52,292 nt of DNA from NCBI GenBank assembly GCA_001914695.1, contig MNCZ01000006.1, positions 1 to 52,292 of the forward strand. Reading direction: 5' to 3'. Origin of the DNA: Gammaproteobacteria bacterium 13_2_20CM_66_19. Lineage in GTDB: Bacteria > Pseudomonadota > Gammaproteobacteria > Steroidobacterales > Steroidobacteraceae. Of the stretch, positions 18,491 to 26,178 are shown in pieces; positions within the stretch are counted from its first letter, which is position 1; each line of letters begins with the position of its first letter. The translations under genes and the position numbers were made by a program. Below the pieces are notes generated by a model. It was not told where the DNA came from. It made no database searches and saw nothing but the letters and a program-made list of their open reading frames with translations.

Positions 18491-19702
18491 TCAGCGCGCC
18501 GCCTCCGGCAGCTCCCCGCTCGTGCCGAGCGCTCTGCGAATGAAGAAGCGCCGCAGCTCCTGACTCCGATTCACCCAGGCGAGCCCGTGCTGCGCCACGC
18601 GCGCCACGGGACCTGCGCCGTGGGCCAGCCAGCGGTCGAAGGCGTCGATGGCCGTGCTCATGAGCGCAACCTCGCTGCGTCGCCAGCGCTCGTAGGCGCG
18701 CAGGACTCCGCGGGCGCCGGGATCCTCGCGCGCGGCGCTTGCCGCCCGCACCAGCTGCGCCAGCGCCGCGGCGTCCGCCAGGCCGAGATTCACGCCCTGT
18801 CCGGCGAGCGGGTGCACCACATGCGCGGCATCTCCGACCAGCGCCACGCGCTGCACGACGTAGTGCTGCGCCTCGAGCCGCCGCAGCGGGAATGACGCGC
18901 GGGCACCGAGCAGCCGCGTGGCGCCGAGCGCGAGATCCGAGGCGCGGTCGAGCTCCGCGGTGAAGGCGCCCTCGCTCGCCGCCACGAGCCGCGCCGCCAC
19001 CTCATCGTCCGCCGACCAGACGATGGAGCTAGTGCCATCGGCGAGCGGCAGAAAGGCGAGCGTGCCGTCGCGCATGAAGCGCTGCCACGCCGTCGCCTCG
19101 TGAGGCCGGGAGGTAGCGACCGTCGCGATGATCGCCGTCTGGCGATAGCCGGCGATGTCGGCGGCGATGCCCGCCGCCTCGCGCACGCGCGACTCGGCGC
19201 CATCGGCCCCGACGACCAGGCGCGCCGCGAGCCGGCCGCGGCCGGTGAGGACGCCGACCCCCGCGTCGGTGATCTCGAGCGATTCGAGGGAGGCGGGCTC
19301 GAGATGCCCGCCGGCCTCCGCGAACGCCCCGAGCAGCGCCCACTGCAGGAGCTGGTTCTCGGCGATGTAGCCCAGGTTCGGCTCACCGACATCGGCCGCG
19401 TCGAACTCGAGCACCGCATCGCTGTCTGGCGCGACGCTCTCGTGCCACACCCGCATGCGCTCGTAAGCCGATACTCGCTCGGGCGGCATGCGCGACCACG
19501 CGCCGGCGGTCTTGAGAATCCGCTCGCTGGCCCGCGAGAGGGCGACCACGCGGGTCCTGAGCGGCGCCGCCGCGGGAAGCGGCGCGGGCGGGGCGGGCTC
19601 GAGCAGCGCCACGCGCAACGCGGCGCCGCCGGCGCCGCGCGCCAGCAACGCCGCCGCGCACGCTCCCACCGGGCCCCCGCCGACGACGACTACGTCAAAC
19701 AT
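18491..19702 (-). CDS. ubiI: FAD-dependent ubiquinone-biosynthesis hydroxylase (UbiI/VisC-like)
   Basis: 403 residues from the ATG at 19702, which overlaps ubiH by 8 bases. N-terminal dinucleotide motif VVVVGGGPVGACAAALLARG, and the FAD-binding GDAAHVVHPLAGQGVNLGLADA near 295 typical of the UbiH/UbiF/COQ6 family. Position after pepP and ubiH matches E. coli pepP-ubiH-ubiI, so C5-hydroxylation of the ubiquinone ring is the best assignment; regiospecificity cannot be proved from sequence. Confidence 0.85.
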   Translation of the reverse strand: MFDVVVVGGGPVGACAAALLARGAGGAALRVALLEPAPPAPLPAAAPLRTRVVALSRASERILKTAGAWSRMPPERVSAYERMRVWHESVAPDSDAVLEFDAADVGEPNLGYIAENQLLQWALLGAFAEAGGHLEPASLESLEITDAGVGVLTGRGRLAARLVVGADGAESRVREAAGIAADIAGYRQTAIIATVATSRPHEATAWQRFMRDGTLAFLPLADGTSSIVWSADDEVAARLVAASEGAFTAELDRASDLALGATRLLGARASFPLRRLEAQHYVVQRVALVGDAAHVVHPLAGQGVNLGLADAAALAQLVRAASAAREDPGARGVLRAYERWRRSEVALMSTAIDAFDRWLAHGAGPVARVAQHGLAWVNRSQELRRFFIRRALGTSGELPEAAR

Positions 19703-20939
19703 GCTTGAGCGGCAGACCGCGGGCGAGCCGTGGCGCCGGCCCGCCGAAGCCGGCGCTGACGCGCGCCAGCGCGCTCTTTGCCGGCGGAAGCAGATCGAAC
19801 ATGAGGAGTCCGAGGTTGCGCAGCAGGCCCGCGCCGGGCCGTGTGTCGGCAAACAGTCTCACCAGGCCGTCGGTGAAGCGCACCAGCGCACTGCGATCGC
19901 GCGAGCGCCACTGCTCGAAGCGGCGCAGCAGCTCCGTCGAGCCCGCATCGCCCGGGGCCCCGGTGACCGCCTCCGCGAGCATCGCGGCGTCGCGCAGGCC
20001 GAGATTGAATCCCTGGCCCGCGACCGGGTGCAGCGCCTGGGCGGCGTTGCCGATCAGCACCGCACGCGTCGCCACCGTGGTCGTGGCGCGAGTCAGCTTC
20101 AGCGGATAGGAGCCGCGCCGGCCGGCGCCCACGAATCGCCCGGCCCGCCAACCGAACTCGCGCTGCAGGCACGAGAGGTACGCGGCGTCATCCATCGCCA
20201 GCAGCTCCTGCGCCTCCCGGGGACGGCGCGCCCAGATCACCGCGAGGCTGCCGTCGTGCAGCGGCAGCACCGCGAGCGGCCCGCCGCGCGTGAAGCGCTC
20301 GTAGGCGATGTCCCGATGCGGGCGATCGGCTGCGACATTGGCGACGACGGCCACCTGATCGTAATCCTCGACGCGCGCCCCGATCCCGGCGAGCGCGCGG
20401 ACCTGCGAGTCCGCGCCGTCGGCGCCGACCAGGAGCCGTGCGGTGACCCGCTGGCGCTCTCCGCCCTCCCCGGCCACGGTCAGCTCCGCAGTGGCGGCGT
20501 TGATCGCGACCTCCTCCGCCCGTGCCGGCACGCGCAGTGTGAGATCCGGCGCGCCCCTCAGCCTCTCCCAGAGCGCCGCCCCGATTGCGCGGTTGGCGAC
20601 GACATAACCGAAGGCATCGATCCCCTGCTCGGCGGCGTCGAGCCGCGCGAACCCGAAGCGCCCCGCCTCCGAGACGTGGATGACCCGGATGGCGGCGGCC
20701 TCGGGAGCGAGCGCGCTCCAGCAGCCGAGGCTCTCGAAGATGCGGCGGCTCGCGTTGCCGAGCGCGGTGGTGCGCTCGTCGAAGCTCGGCTGGCCGCTGC
20801 GTCCGAAGGGTGCGCTCTCGACCAGGAGCAGCCGCACTCCCGTACCGGCGAGCGCGGCGGCGAGACTCGCGCCCACGAGTCCGCCGCCGATGATCGCGAC
20901 GTCGACATCGAGGGGCGGTGCGGCAGCTGGACGGGTCAT
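19695..20939 (-). CDS. ubiH: 2-octaprenyl-6-methoxyphenol hydroxylase
   Basis: 414 residues from the ATG at 20939, 16 bases after the pepP stop; an in-frame upstream ATG at 20993 lies inside pepP. Contains the Rossmann motif VAIIGGGLVGASLAAALAG and GNAAQALHPVAGQGFNLGLRDA near 300. Flavoprotein monooxygenase of aerobic ubiquinone synthesis; the assignment to UbiH rests on gene order (pepP-ubiH-ubiI). Confidence 0.88.
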   Translation of the reverse strand: MTRPAAAPPLDVDVAIIGGGLVGASLAAALAGTGVRLLLVESAPFGRSGQPSFDERTTALGNASRRIFESLGCWSALAPEAAAIRVIHVSEAGRFGFARLDAAEQGIDAFGYVVANRAIGAALWERLRGAPDLTLRVPARAEEVAINAATAELTVAGEGGERQRVTARLLVGADGADSQVRALAGIGARVEDYDQVAVVANVAADRPHRDIAYERFTRGGPLAVLPLHDGSLAVIWARRPREAQELLAMDDAAYLSCLQREFGWRAGRFVGAGRRGSYPLKLTRATTTVATRAVLIGNAAQALHPVAGQGFNLGLRDAAMLAEAVTGAPGDAGSTELLRRFEQWRSRDRSALVRFTDGLVRLFADTRPGAGLLRNLGLLMFDLLPPAKSALARVSAGFGGPAPRLARGLPLKHV

Positions 20940-20955
20940 GCGACTGGGCACGCGC

Positions 20956-22263
20956 TCAGCCGCGCGCCATGAGGGCCTCGATCTCATCGGCATCCTTCGG
21001 CGCGCGCGCGGTGAGCACCTCTGCGCCGCCGCGCGTCACCACGACGTCGTCCTCGATGCGGATGCCGATGTTGCGAAAGCGCCTGGGCACGCCCCGGGCT
21101 CCGGCGGGCAGGTAGATCCCCGGCTCGATGGTCATCGCCATGCCGGGCTCGAGCACCCGCCACTCATCGCCCACCTTGTAGTCGCCGACGTCGTGCACGT
21201 CGAGGCCGAGCCAGTGGCCGGTGCGGTGCATGAAGAAGCGCCGGTACGCGCCACTCTTGATGAGCGTGGCGACGCGGCCCTCGAGGAGGCGGAGCTTGAC
21301 CAGTCCCTGGGTGATAACCCGCACTGCCGCCTCGTGCGGATCGTTCCAGTGATTGCCGGGGCGCACGCGGGCGATCGCGGCGCGGTTCGCCTCCAGCACC
21401 ACCTCATAGACGGCGCGCTGCTCCGGCGTGAAGCGCCCGTTGACCGGAAAGGTGCGGGTGATGTCGGAGGCGTAGCACTCGAGCTCGCATCCGGCATCCA
21501 CCAGCAGCAGGTCGCCGTCGGCGAGCGGCTGGTTGTTGTCCCGGTAGTGCAGGATGCAGCTGTTGCGTCCGCCGCCCACGATCGGGTGATAGGCGGTATC
21601 GGCATTGTGGCCGCGGAACTCGTGCAGCAGCTCCGCCATCACCTGGTACTCGGTGGCGCCGGGCCTGCAGAAGCGCATCGCCCGCTGGTGCGCCTGGGCG
21701 GCGATGCGCGCCGAGGCGCGCAGCAGCTCGAGCTCGCCCCGCGACTTGTAGAGCCGCATGTCGTGCAACACGTGATCGAGCGCGACGAATTCCTGGGGCG
21801 GGTGGCGGCCGTTGCGCGCCTGGGTGCGCAGTCCATTCACCCACCCCACCACGCGCTGATCGAAATCGGCGTAGACCCCCATGGTGTAGAACACGCTGGT
21901 GCGGTTCTCGAGCAGCCCCGGCAGGATCTCGTCGATATCGCCGATCGGGAAGGCGTCGTCGGCGCCGTAGTCGCGCGCGGCGCCGGCAGGACCGGCGCGG
22001 CGCCCGTCCCAGGTCTCGCGCACCCGGTCGCGCTCGCGCACGAACAGGATGTACTCGGCCTGCGGCCGCCCGGGCACCAGCACGGCCACGGCTTGCGGCT
22101 CGCCGAAGCCGGTGAGGTAATGGAAGTCGCTGTCCTGGCGGTAGGGATACTCGACGTCGTTGTTCCGCTGCCGCACCGGGGCCGCCGGCAGAACGGCGAT
22201 CGAGTCGCGTCCCATCAGGCGCATGAGCTGGCGGCGCCGGCGCGCGAACTCCTCTCTCGTCAT
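20956..22263 (-). CDS. pepP: Xaa-Pro aminopeptidase
   Basis: 435 residues from the ATG at 22263. A creatinase-N domain (about 1-130) precedes the pita-bread peptidase M24B domain. The metal ligands are visible as Asp in LLLVDAGCE, Asp in DITRTFPVNG, His in HWLGLDVHD, Glu in TIEPGIY and Glu in GIRIEDDVVVT. It removes N-terminal residues ahead of proline using two Mn ions. Lies between ygfB and ubiH as in E. coli. Confidence 0.95.
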   Translation of the reverse strand: MTREEFARRRRQLMRLMGRDSIAVLPAAPVRQRNNDVEYPYRQDSDFHYLTGFGEPQAVAVLVPGRPQAEYILFVRERDRVRETWDGRRAGPAGAARDYGADDAFPIGDIDEILPGLLENRTSVFYTMGVYADFDQRVVGWVNGLRTQARNGRHPPQEFVALDHVLHDMRLYKSRGELELLRASARIAAQAHQRAMRFCRPGATEYQVMAELLHEFRGHNADTAYHPIVGGGRNSCILHYRDNNQPLADGDLLLVDAGCELECYASDITRTFPVNGRFTPEQRAVYEVVLEANRAAIARVRPGNHWNDPHEAAVRVITQGLVKLRLLEGRVATLIKSGAYRRFFMHRTGHWLGLDVHDVGDYKVGDEWRVLEPGMAMTIEPGIYLPAGARGVPRRFRNIGIRIEDDVVVTRGGAEVLTARAPKDADEIEALMARG

Positions 22264-22277
22264 CGCACCAGCGCCCC

Positions 22278-22850
22278 TCAGTGCAGCGGCGCCGCGGACG
22301 GCGCCGCCGGGCGACGGGCCGCCGCCAGCTCCTCGAACAAGAGCTGCACCCCCACCCGCACGAACTCGACCAGCTCTGCGTACGCGCTCTCGTTGGACTC
22401 CAGATCCTCGCCGGCGTCGACGCCGGCGCGCGTGATCTCGGCGAAGTCGCGCACGATCTCGCCGGCCTCGCCCGGCAACCCGGCGGCGTCCGGGATGCCG
22501 CCGGCGCCCAGTCCGTAGAGAAAACCCTGACACCATTCGGCGAGCGCCGCGGTGCGCGCATCGATCGATTCCTCGTCCCCGGGCAGCAGCAGCTCGAACT
22601 CCATGTCAGGCTCCAGCAGCGCCTGCACGGTGCCCGTGTACAGCTCGCGGAGCGAGCCCACCGCGCCCGCTTCCGCGCGTCCCTCGGGCAGGATCTCGCG
22701 CAGCCAGTCCTCGAAGCCGTAGCCCGCCGCGCCGCACAGACAACCGGCGAGCGTGCCGTGCGCCTCGGCGGCGTCGGCGAGCGAGCGCGCCCGGGCGAGG
22801 AGTTCCTTGATGCGGATGTAGTCGGGAAGATGCATGCGCGCAACGCTCAT
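22278..22850 (-). CDS. ygfB: YgfB/YecA family protein (UPF0149)
   Basis: 190 residues of the UPF0149 all-helical family with HGTLAGCLCG near 31 and EWCQGFLYGLGAGG near 105. Conserved first gene before pepP. Family members bind regulators or nucleic acid, and a direct enzymatic role is unlikely. The start is uncertain: an ATG at 22850 overlaps a TATAAT sequence, and the ATG at 22835 gives a homologous N-terminus too. Confidence 0.88.
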   Translation of the reverse strand: MSVARMHLPDYIRIKELLARARSLADAAEAHGTLAGCLCGAAGYGFEDWLREILPEGRAEAGAVGSLRELYTGTVQALLEPDMEFELLLPGDEESIDARTAALAEWCQGFLYGLGAGGIPDAAGLPGEAGEIVRDFAEITRAGVDAGEDLESNESAYAELVEFVRVGVQLLFEELAAARRPAAPSAAPLH

Positions 22851-22855
22851 TATAA

Positions 22856-22885
22856 TTGACCGTGAGAAGAGCGCGGCCCTATAGT
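22856..22885 (+). promoter_or_regulatory. Strong sigma-70 promoter of zapB-zapA (probably leaderless)
   Basis: TTGACC (22856-22861), an 18-base spacer and TATAGT (22880-22885). The expected start of transcription falls at or within a base or two of the ATG at 22892, so the message would have no ribosome-binding leader. On the opposite strand a TATAAT (22849-22854) overlaps the ygfB start. Confidence 0.75.
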
Positions 22886-22891
22886 GCTTTT

Positions 22892-23122
22892 ATGAGCGAC
22901 ACGACAAAAACACAACTCGATCTCGAGCTCACCCGCCTGACCAAACGCATCGAAGAGCTGATCACGACCCTCGAGCGCCTGAAGGAAGAGAATCGCGCAC
23001 TGCGCGCCCGGCACGAGTCGCTCGCCGGGGAGCGCGCCGCGCTCATGCACAAGAACGAGCAGGTGCGCACGCGCGTCGAGGCCATGATCGGCCGGCTGAA
23101 GACCCTGGAGCACGGGGCGTGA
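22892..23122 (+). CDS. ZapB-like coiled-coil cell-division protein (TIGR02449 family)
   Basis: 76 residues, almost entirely heptad-like coiled coil (LTRLTKRIEELITTL to the end), with MSDTTKTQ at the N-terminus. Located directly before zapA with a GTGA overlap, as TIGR02449 proteins usually are. Probable role in Z-ring organisation together with ZapA; inferred from position and coiled coil. The ATG at 22892 is chosen because a further upstream ATG lies inside the promoter. Confidence 0.85.
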   Translation: MSDTTKTQLDLELTRLTKRIEELITTLERLKEENRALRARHESLAGERAALMHKNEQVRTRVEAMIGRLKTLEHGA

Positions 23123-23436
23123 GCCATCAGGACCAGGCGCGGGTCAGCGTACGCATCATGGAGAGGGAGTACGTGGTCGCCTGTCCGTACGACGAGCGCT
23201 CGGCGCTCCTCGATGCGGCCGAATTCCTCAACAGCCGCATGCGCGAGATCCGCGACAGCGGCAAGGTGGTTGGCCTCGACCGCATCGCGGTGATGGCGGC
23301 GCTCAATCTGGCCCACGAGTTCCTGCGGATCAGGGACCGCGAGTCGCGCGTCGACAGCGGCGTCGGCGTGCGGGTGCGCGCGCTGCGCGAGCGCGTCGAG
23401 GGTGTGCTGGGCAAGGGCCAGCAGCTCGAGCTGTGA
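23119..23436 (+). CDS. zapA: Cell division protein ZapA
   Basis: 105 residues, GTG start overlapping the previous stop. The N-terminal globular domain has VRIMEREYVVACPYDE and LDAAEFLNSRMREIRDSGKVVGLDRIAVMAALNLAHEFL split over residues 10-75, followed by a C-terminal helix. ZapA bundles FtsZ filaments at the division site. Followed by the 6S RNA as in E. coli and relatives. Confidence 0.93.
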   Translation: MSHQDQARVSVRIMEREYVVACPYDERSALLDAAEFLNSRMREIRDSGKVVGLDRIAVMAALNLAHEFLRIRDRESRVDSGVGVRVRALRERVEGVLGKGQQLEL

Positions 23437-23487
23437 CGCAGGCCGCGACCCGCCGATCGGCCCCAGGCGCGCGAACGGTCCTTGGTG

Positions 23488-23493
23488 TAGAGT
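23488..23493 (+). promoter_or_regulatory. -10 element of the 6S RNA gene
   Basis: TAGAGT lies about 5 bases before the predicted 5' end of the 6S RNA closing stem. No convincing -35 hexamer is seen 16-18 bases upstream. Confidence 0.4.
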
Positions 23494-23497
23494 GCTC

Positions 23498-23695
23498 GTG
23501 GCGTCGCCTGCGGTGTTCGACAAGCGGGCCGGGTTACCTCGGACCCTAATTGAAACACCCTCGGGACTCGTGGCTTGCGCGCAGCGCTGTGCAGGTCCGC
23601 CTGTGAGCGGAAAGCCTTACCTGCCGCACCTCGTCCCACTTGTTGCTCCGGTTCGAGAGCAACGGTTCGCACCGGCACATGCGGGTGACGCTACC
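23498..23695 (+). ncRNA. ssrS: 6S RNA
   Basis: Located between zapA and fau, the classical ssrS site. The 5' part carries TGTTCGACAAGCGGGCC, closely matching the E. coli 6S segment TGTTCGCAAGCGGGCC, and the 3' part has GAAAGCCTTACCTGC, matching GAAGCCTTAAAACTGC. The ends form a 15-bp closing stem (23498-23512 with 23680-23694, mostly Watson-Crick with G-U pairs). 6S RNA mimics an open promoter and sequesters sigma-70 RNA polymerase in stationary phase. The 3' end overlaps the predicted fau start codon. Confidence 0.92.
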
Positions 23696-24296
23696 TGAAT
23701 CCATCCCGGGCAACGCCCGCAGGCAGCTGCGCACCGTGCTCGCCGCGCGGCGCAGGAGCGCGCCGGCTGCGGAGCGCGCCGAGGCCGCGCTCCGCGTAGC
23801 ACGCAACGTCGACCGCGAGGTGCACCTGCGCTCGCGCTGGCGCATCGCCGTCTATGCGGCGCTCCCCGAAGAGCTCGATACCGCGCCGCTCATCGCGCTG
23901 GCGCGCCGCCGCGGCTGCCGCATCTACCTGCCGCGCATCGACCGGCGGCGCGCCTCGCGCGCCATGCAGTTCGTCGAGATGCGCGGCCCGCTCAAGCGCA
24001 ATCGCCTGGGGATCGCCGAGCCGCAGACGGGGGAGAGCCTCGGCGCGCGCTGGCTGGACGTGGTGTTCCTGCCGCTGGTGGGCTTTGACGCCCAAGGCGT
24101 GCGCCTCGGGACCGGCGGCGGCTACTACGATCGCGCGTTCGCCTTTCGCCGCTGGCGCAGCGCCTGGCACGTGCCGCGCCTGGTGGGCCTCGCCTACGCC
24201 TTCCAGCAGGTCGAGCGGATCGCGCCCGCCGCGCACGATGTGCTGCTGGACGCGGTCGTGACCGATGAGGGGATCATCCGATGCAGCACTGGCTGA
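23679..24296 (+). CDS. fau: 5-formyltetrahydrofolate cyclo-ligase
   Basis: 205 residues from the ATG at 23679; a GTG two codons later is an alternative. ATP-binding start RRQLRTVLAARRRS, and the C-terminal signature FLPLVGFDAQGVRLGTGGGYYDRAF (key residues Gly-Thr-Gly-Gly-Gly-Tyr-Tyr-Asp) around 130-155. It converts 5-formyl-THF to methenyl-THF. The gene follows 6S RNA as in enterics, and in the same window the gcv operon supplies the methylene-THF pool. Confidence 0.92.
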   Translation: MRVTLPESIPGNARRQLRTVLAARRRSAPAAERAEAALRVARNVDREVHLRSRWRIAVYAALPEELDTAPLIALARRRGCRIYLPRIDRRRASRAMQFVEMRGPLKRNRLGIAEPQTGESLGARWLDVVFLPLVGFDAQGVRLGTGGGYYDRAFAFRRWRSAWHVPRLVGLAYAFQQVERIAPAAHDVLLDAVVTDEGIIRCSTG

Positions 24297-24745
24297 TGAA
24301 GACCGAGCCCAGCACCTTCGGCGTCGAGCATCTCGCCGCCGCCCCCCGCCGTACCACCGCCTGGGACGGGGTGCGCAATTTCCAGGCGCGCAACATGCTG
24401 CGCGACGAGATGCGCCGCGGTGACGAGGCCTTTCTCTACCATTCGAGCACCGAGGTGCCGGGCGTCGTCGCCATCATGCGCATCGTGAAGGAGGGTTACC
24501 CCGACCCCACCGCCTTCGATCGCAAGCACCACCACTACGACCCCGACAGCGACCGCGCCGATCCCCGCTGGTTCATGGTGGACGTGCAGTTGAAGCGCCG
24601 CCTCGCGCGCACCATCACGCTGGAAGAGCTGCGCGCGCATGCCCGCAAGGAGCTCGCGGGGATGCTGCTGTTGCGCCCGGGCAATCGTCTGTCGATCACG
24701 CCGGTGAGTGAGGCGCACTGGAAGTTCATTCTCTCGCTCGAGTGA
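24281..24745 (+). CDS. EVE domain-containing protein (thymocyte nuclear protein 1 family)
   Basis: 154 residues. EVE fold with MQHWLMKTEPSTFG at the N-terminus, WDGVRNFQARNML near 30 and DEAFLYHSS near 52, related to PUA/YTH-type domains that bind modified bases. Overlaps fau by 16 bases. The precise ligand is unknown; binding of modified DNA or RNA bases is inferred from the family. Confidence 0.92.
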   Translation: MQHWLMKTEPSTFGVEHLAAAPRRTTAWDGVRNFQARNMLRDEMRRGDEAFLYHSSTEVPGVVAIMRIVKEGYPDPTAFDRKHHHYDPDSDRADPRWFMVDVQLKRRLARTITLEELRAHARKELAGMLLLRPGNRLSITPVSEAHWKFILSLE

Positions 24746-24780
24746 CTCGCGAGGCGCGGCGCCGCGCGCGGCTCGCGAGT
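24745..24780. terminator. Long GC-rich hairpin after the EVE gene
   Basis: A perfect 9-bp outer stem (actcgcgag 24745-24753, ctcgcgagt 24772-24780) encloses a self-complementary GC-rich interior. It starts at the last base of the EVE stop codon. No T-run follows, so termination efficiency is uncertain; it separates this operon from the micropeptide unit. Confidence 0.5.
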
Positions 24781-24821
24781 CGTCGCGCGCTCTCGGCCTA
24801 TCACACTTCGCATGTGCTCGC

Positions 24822-24849
24822 TTGTAATTTCGATTCGCGTGTATATACT
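24822..24849 (+). promoter_or_regulatory. Predicted strong promoter of the Lys-rich micropeptide
   Basis: TTGTAA (24822-24827), a 16-base spacer and TATACT (24844-24849, within TGTATATACT) form a good sigma-70 promoter in an unusually AT-rich stretch. Predicted transcription start about 24856, giving a leader of about 30 bases with the ribosome site GGAGAG. Confidence 0.7.
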
Positions 24850-24885
24850 CGGACCTCGGACTAACCCGTTAATTGGAGAGCCAAC

Positions 24886-24936
24886 ATGGCGAAGGCAAAG
24901 AAGAAGGCCAAGAAGAAAGCTGCCAAGAAGAAATAG
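24886..24936 (+). CDS. 16-residue lysine/alanine micropeptide
   Basis: The frame encodes [16 protein letters not shown] followed by TAG: 10 Lys and 5 Ala, net charge about +10. It has a ribosome site (ggagag, 24875-24880) 5 bases before the ATG, its own promoter upstream, and two hairpins immediately downstream, so it is a complete small gene. The codons are A-rich (AAG/AAA), unlike the surrounding DNA. The composition is that of histone H1-like or HctB-type C-terminal tails; nucleic-acid binding is inference. It has no identified partner; the next gene (rpiA) starts 113 bases later. Confidence 0.65.
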   Translation: MAKAKKKAKKKAAKKK

Positions 24937-24942
24937 GCCTTA

Positions 24943-24972
24943 ACTCGGCGGTCACGCGAGTGGCCGCCGAGT
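24943..24972 (+). terminator. 13-bp hairpin with GCGA tetraloop after the micropeptide
   Basis: Arms 24943-24955 and 24960-24972 pair over 13 bases (one G-U) around a GNRA-type GCGA loop, 6 bases after the micropeptide stop. No T-tract follows, so it may act as a 3' stabiliser or Rho-assisted terminator. Confidence 0.6.
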
Positions 24973-24985
24973 CGGATTCTCGAGA

Positions 24986-25014
24986 ACTGTGCCCGCTCAC
25001 GATGCGGGCACAGT
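24986..25014 (+). terminator. Second hairpin, terminator-like
   Basis: Perfect 11-bp stem (actgtgcccgc 24986-24996, gcgggcacagt 25004-25014) with a 7-base loop, followed by cgtttc. With the hairpin at 24943 it gives a double stop between the micropeptide and rpiA. Confidence 0.6.
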
Positions 25015-25049
25015 CGTTTCTGGAGCTGATGAGGTTTGTGGGGACGACG

Positions 25050-25709
25050 ATGGCGACTGATGCCGACGCCAAAAAGCGACGCACAGCACTGGCGGCGCTG
25101 GAACTGGCGCGGCGCGAGGTCACGATCGGCGTCGGCACCGGCAGCACCGTGAACCTCTTCATCGACGCCCTCGCGGCGCAGCCCGGGAGCGTGCGCCGCG
25201 CGATATCGAGCTCGGAGGCGACCAGCGCCCGGCTGCGCGCCGCGGGACTCGAGATAGCGGATCTGAACGAGCAGAGTGGAATCGGCCTGTACGTCGACGG
25301 CGCCGACGAGGCGACCCCCGCCCGGCAGCTCATCAAGGGCGGCGGCGGCGCCCTCACCCGCGAGAAGATCCTCGCCGCAGCCGCGCAGCGCTTCGTGTGC
25401 ATCCTCGACGACTCGAAGATGGTCGCGACGCTCGGGCGCTTTCCCCTCCCCATCGAGGTCATTCCCATGGCGCGCGCTCTGGTAGGCCGGGAGCTCGGCG
25501 CGCGCGGCGGCCGCCCCGTGTGGCGCAAGGGCTTCGTGACCGATAACGGCAACCACATCCTCGATGTCCACGATCTCGAGATCACGGATCCGGTCACGCT
25601 CGAGCGCGAGCTGAACCAAATCGCCGGCGTGGTCGCGGTCGGGCTGTTCGCCGTGCGCCCCGCCGACCTGCTGCTCATCGGCACCGCGGACGGCGTCGAG
25701 ACCCGCTAG
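25050..25709 (+). CDS. rpiA: Ribose-5-phosphate isomerase A
   Basis: 219 residues from the ATG at 25050, equal to the E. coli enzyme. Phosphate-binding [15 protein letters not shown] near 30, active-site [10 protein letters not shown] near 80 and [13 protein letters not shown] near 94. Interconverts ribose-5-P and ribulose-5-P. A frame open upstream to 24873 crosses the micropeptide and hairpins and is not coding. rpe, the companion epimerase, is at 28774. Confidence 0.95.
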   Translation: MATDADAKKRRTALAALELARREVTIGVGTGSTVNLFIDALAAQPGSVRRAISSSEATSARLRAAGLEIADLNEQSGIGLYVDGADEATPARQLIKGGGGALTREKILAAAAQRFVCILDDSKMVATLGRFPLPIEVIPMARALVGRELGARGGRPVWRKGFVTDNGNHILDVHDLEITDPVTLERELNQIAGVVAVGLFAVRPADLLLIGTADGVETR

Positions 25710-25773
25710 CTCCTCGATCCAATCATCATCGTGGACCGGTGAGGCGCGCGACGAGCGCGGCGACGGCTAGTGG

Positions 25774-26022
25774 CTAGTCGTCAGGGGGCAGCTCCCTCAG
25801 GCGGCGTTCCAGCAGCCGTCGCTCCGGTTCGGGCGCCACGGCGGCGAGCGCTGCCTGATACGCCGCACGCGCCTCGCCGGTCCTGCCGAGCTGCTGCAGG
25901 AGTCTCGCGCGCACCGCGTGCAGCAGGTGGTACCCGCTGATCTCGGAGCGCGCCGCGAGCGAATCGATCAGATCGCTCCCGGCCGCGGCAAGTGCCGCAA
26001 CCGAAACGCACGCGGGACACAT
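25774..26022 (-). pseudogene. C-terminal remnant of an ECF (ECF42/DUF6596-type) sigma factor
   Basis: 82 codons. The segment ISGYHLLHAVRARLLQQLGR, then EARAAYQAAL and EPERRLLERRLREL, resembles the extreme C-terminal helical extension of ECF42-type sigma factors, which normally follows a sigma-2/sigma-4 core of about 170 residues and a DUF6596 domain. No core is present upstream (26023-26136), so this is probably a decayed relic, though a stand-alone TPR-like small protein is possible. Recognised from memory of the family, not by search. Confidence 0.5.
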
Positions 26023-26134
26023 CGTTATCTCCAGCCCGCCATGAGCACGCTAATGCGTGCACCTTAAGACGAACGGGAACGGGCGGACTGGACAGCCTGG
26101 CCGCAGGCCTGGCACGCCGTCCCTGCTCGCACCG

Positions 26135-26172
26135 GGCAAAACAAAGGGGCCTGCCGATCTGGACAGGCCCCC
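26135..26172 (-). terminator. Terminator of the tRNA-Gln transcript
   Basis: On the minus strand, 8-bp stem ggggcctg/caggcccc (26164-26171 and 26146-26153) followed by TTTGTTTTG (26137-26145), a canonical intrinsic terminator about 7 bases after the tRNA 3' end. Confidence 0.85.
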
Positions 26173-26178
26173 TTCAAT

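Noticed and set aside
24873-25049. N-terminal extension of rpiA
   Set aside because: The frame is open but crosses the micropeptide and two hairpins; the homologous start is at 25050 and gives the normal 219-residue length.
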